Part shown: piece after piece, positions 62,496 to 64,000 of the stretch
Layout of the letters: the number at the start of each line of letters is the position of its first letter
Numbering within the stretch: the first letter of the stretch is position 1
Assembly (NCBI RefSeq): GCF_026151205.1
Contig: NC_087073.1
Coordinates: forward strand, 9,810,411 to 9,874,410
DNA from: Bolinopsis microptera
Lineage: Eukaryota > Ctenophora > Tentaculata > Lobata > Bolinopsidae
DNA: 64,000 nucleotides
Reading direction: 5' to 3'
Position numbers and translations under genes: made by a program
Notes under the pieces: generated by a model
The model's input: the letters and a program-made list of their open reading frames with translations, nothing else
Told to the model about the DNA's origin: nothing
Databases searched by the model: none

Positions 62496-63850
62496 TTATC
62501 TCTGGATCTCAATCGGGTTGACATAATTAAAATAATAGTGCAATCTTGTCCTTGTCCTCTCCCCAGAATCCACAAGATGGTTAGGAGAATCGTCGAGGGA
62601 CAAGCTGCGTCCGAAGAGCTCCGAAGGAGGGTTTTCAATCAGTTCCAGCCTGAAATGAACAGTTTTCACAGACTCTGCATCATATACAATTAATAATAAA
62701 GCTGGACTAGCTGGACCTGTTCTTATGATAAAATTAATTAAAAATAAACCATGTTCCCCACTTGGAAACGATGTCACAGACAACAGCCACAATTTAACGG
62801 TAAACATTCTTCACTAAATAACTGACCCAGTTTTAACAAATTCGAGTCATGAGGAGGAGACTGAATCTTACTTACTCGTCTGCGTCGTCCAAGCGTGATA
62901 TCCGCAAGAAATTGTGCAGATGCACACAGCTTTTCAGAATCAGCCTAGTCACCTCCTCATTTGTGGTCAGGTGACTCAGGATCTTCCATTTCCTTGATAG
63001 GTGTCCGAAGACGCACTCTATGACCATCCTGCCTCTGAAACAGTGTACAATTCAATCTACATAAGGTTCTACAAAAGTTTTCAGTTTTGCGATGATCACT
63101 TTACAGGAAAATACAGGAAAACAGCTCAAAGAGCACAAACGGTAATTCTTGATCAATTCATACAAAAACAATCATGACTGTCTAATCTAATTAGATGTAG
63201 TTTTCTGAATTGTCGAGGCTACAATTTATTTATTTATTTAATTCGTGACGTTCCAGTACCTGGATAACCTATAGTTTGTCATCCGCTGAGATTTTGACAC
63301 CTTCCCCCTGTACGGCTTCATACAATGAGCATGAAGGGGAAAGGCATCGTCACCGACAATGTAGTAATTGACTCTACCAAGTCGCTCCTGAAAAGAAGAC
63401 GTAAACATTATATTAATTAAGTATCTTACAGCCTAGATAACATATAAGCTCATATTTTTATGTCCTAAAGGATGCAGACCAATGGCGCTGTTTTTAGCGC
63501 CCAGAACCACTCTCCAATCAAGGCCCCCCATCAAAGTCCGAAAGCGGGGTTAAATTAAATCTTTCTATGAACACACCCTGTTCCATTGTTAAAACGGTAA
63601 TCATGTTCAAGGGCTGGGATTCCGGGTAAAGTATTTACTGAGTTAATGAAGCCTCGAGCATTTGGTATTCACGAGTGTTCGCATATTATCATCAGTTCTT
63701 ACCTGATCATCATTCGGCAGAATCTCAGCAGCAGGTATAAAACCCCGTTCTAGGAATTCTCCAGAGGCCAGTCCTCGTCCCAGTCTGTCCTCTGACCAGA
63801 TTCCTCCGTCTGATCGACCGCCAAAGCTTCCAACGTTAAAATGACGGATT
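62496..63850 (-). CDS. PIF/Harbinger-type transposase (HARBI1-like), 3' four exons
   Basis: Minus-strand exons 63850-63703, 63387-63260, 63034-62876, 62649-62496, with GT/AG borders and matching phases; 5' exons lie beyond or were not found. Motifs: HFNVGSFGGRSDGGIWS, LGRGLASGEF, YYIVGDDAFPLHAH (second catalytic Asp), KPYRGK, TNYRLSR, then VIECVFGHLSRKWKIL (catalytic Glu) and KSCVHLHNFLR. The last exon ends in RTRTRLHYYFNYV. These match the DDE_Tnp_4 family. The frame is open throughout, so it is either a recently active transposon or a domesticated HARBI1-like gene. The first catalytic Asp is not in the visible exons. Confidence 0.82.
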
Positions 63851-64000
63851 CTGAATAAGTAATTGTAGTAAAGAAGTTAGAGAATGATGTTAGCATTTAA
63901 GTTACATCTCTCATAGATCGCCCGCAATCCTCGCAAGTTTTAACTCCAATCTACCCATTCCTGTTTTTTGCAGAATGCAGCAATTTTTATTGAAAGCATG

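Overview
This is an AT-rich, intron-containing invertebrate animal genome segment. Genes carry GT/AG introns, often with GTAAGT donors. They include animal-type class A and class C GPCRs, a C2H2 zinc-finger protein, CDK7, a GNL3L-type nucleolar GTPase, RCC1L, EF-hand proteins and a BTB family. Repeat load is heavy and much of it looks recent. I cannot name the species; an early-branching or other invertebrate metazoan fits, and nothing here is bacterial.

Layout. 1-1.55 kb: pyrimidine-rich low complexity, a short tandem array, a palindromic mini-element and a poly-C tract. 2.09-4.40 kb: zinc-finger gene (+) with one frame break. 5.7-7.7 kb: simple repeats, a possible orphan exon and a 58-bp satellite. 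8.06-19.24 kb: one class C GPCR gene (-), split inside TM1 by a 7.1-kb I/R1-like non-LTR retrotransposon with a 7-bp target duplication. 21.66-24.59 kb: RCC1L (+) and a small EF-hand protein (+). 24.67-25.39 kb: a poly-G/poly-C-capped palindromic repeat. 25.5-32.1 kb: three tandem BTB genes (+) plus the relic of a fourth unit. 32.26-35.63 kb: a MITE and a 3-kb fold-back element ending 46 bp before GNL3L (+, 35.68-38.14 kb). 38.50-58.56 kb: CDK7 (+), seven exons that join to exactly 348 codons across about 20 kb. Its fourth intron holds a CR1/L2-like retrotransposon (-) and a class A GPCR gene (-). Its last intron holds a near-intact Ty3/Gypsy element (-). 59.0-60.2 kb: a secretagogin-like EF-hand gene (-), convergent with CDK7. 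60.2-62.4 kb: repeats. 62.5-63.85 kb: a four-exon PIF/Harbinger transposase (-).

The most unusual coding feature is ORF1 of the CR1/L2-like element in CDK7 intron 4. One 460-residue protein joins an AlkB-type 2-oxoglutarate/Fe(II) dioxygenase-like domain to an SGNH-hydrolase-like domain, and both keep recognisable catalytic motifs. The class C GPCR is the clearest gene disruption: removing the element and one copy of the 7-bp duplication leaves seven exons totalling exactly 827 codons.
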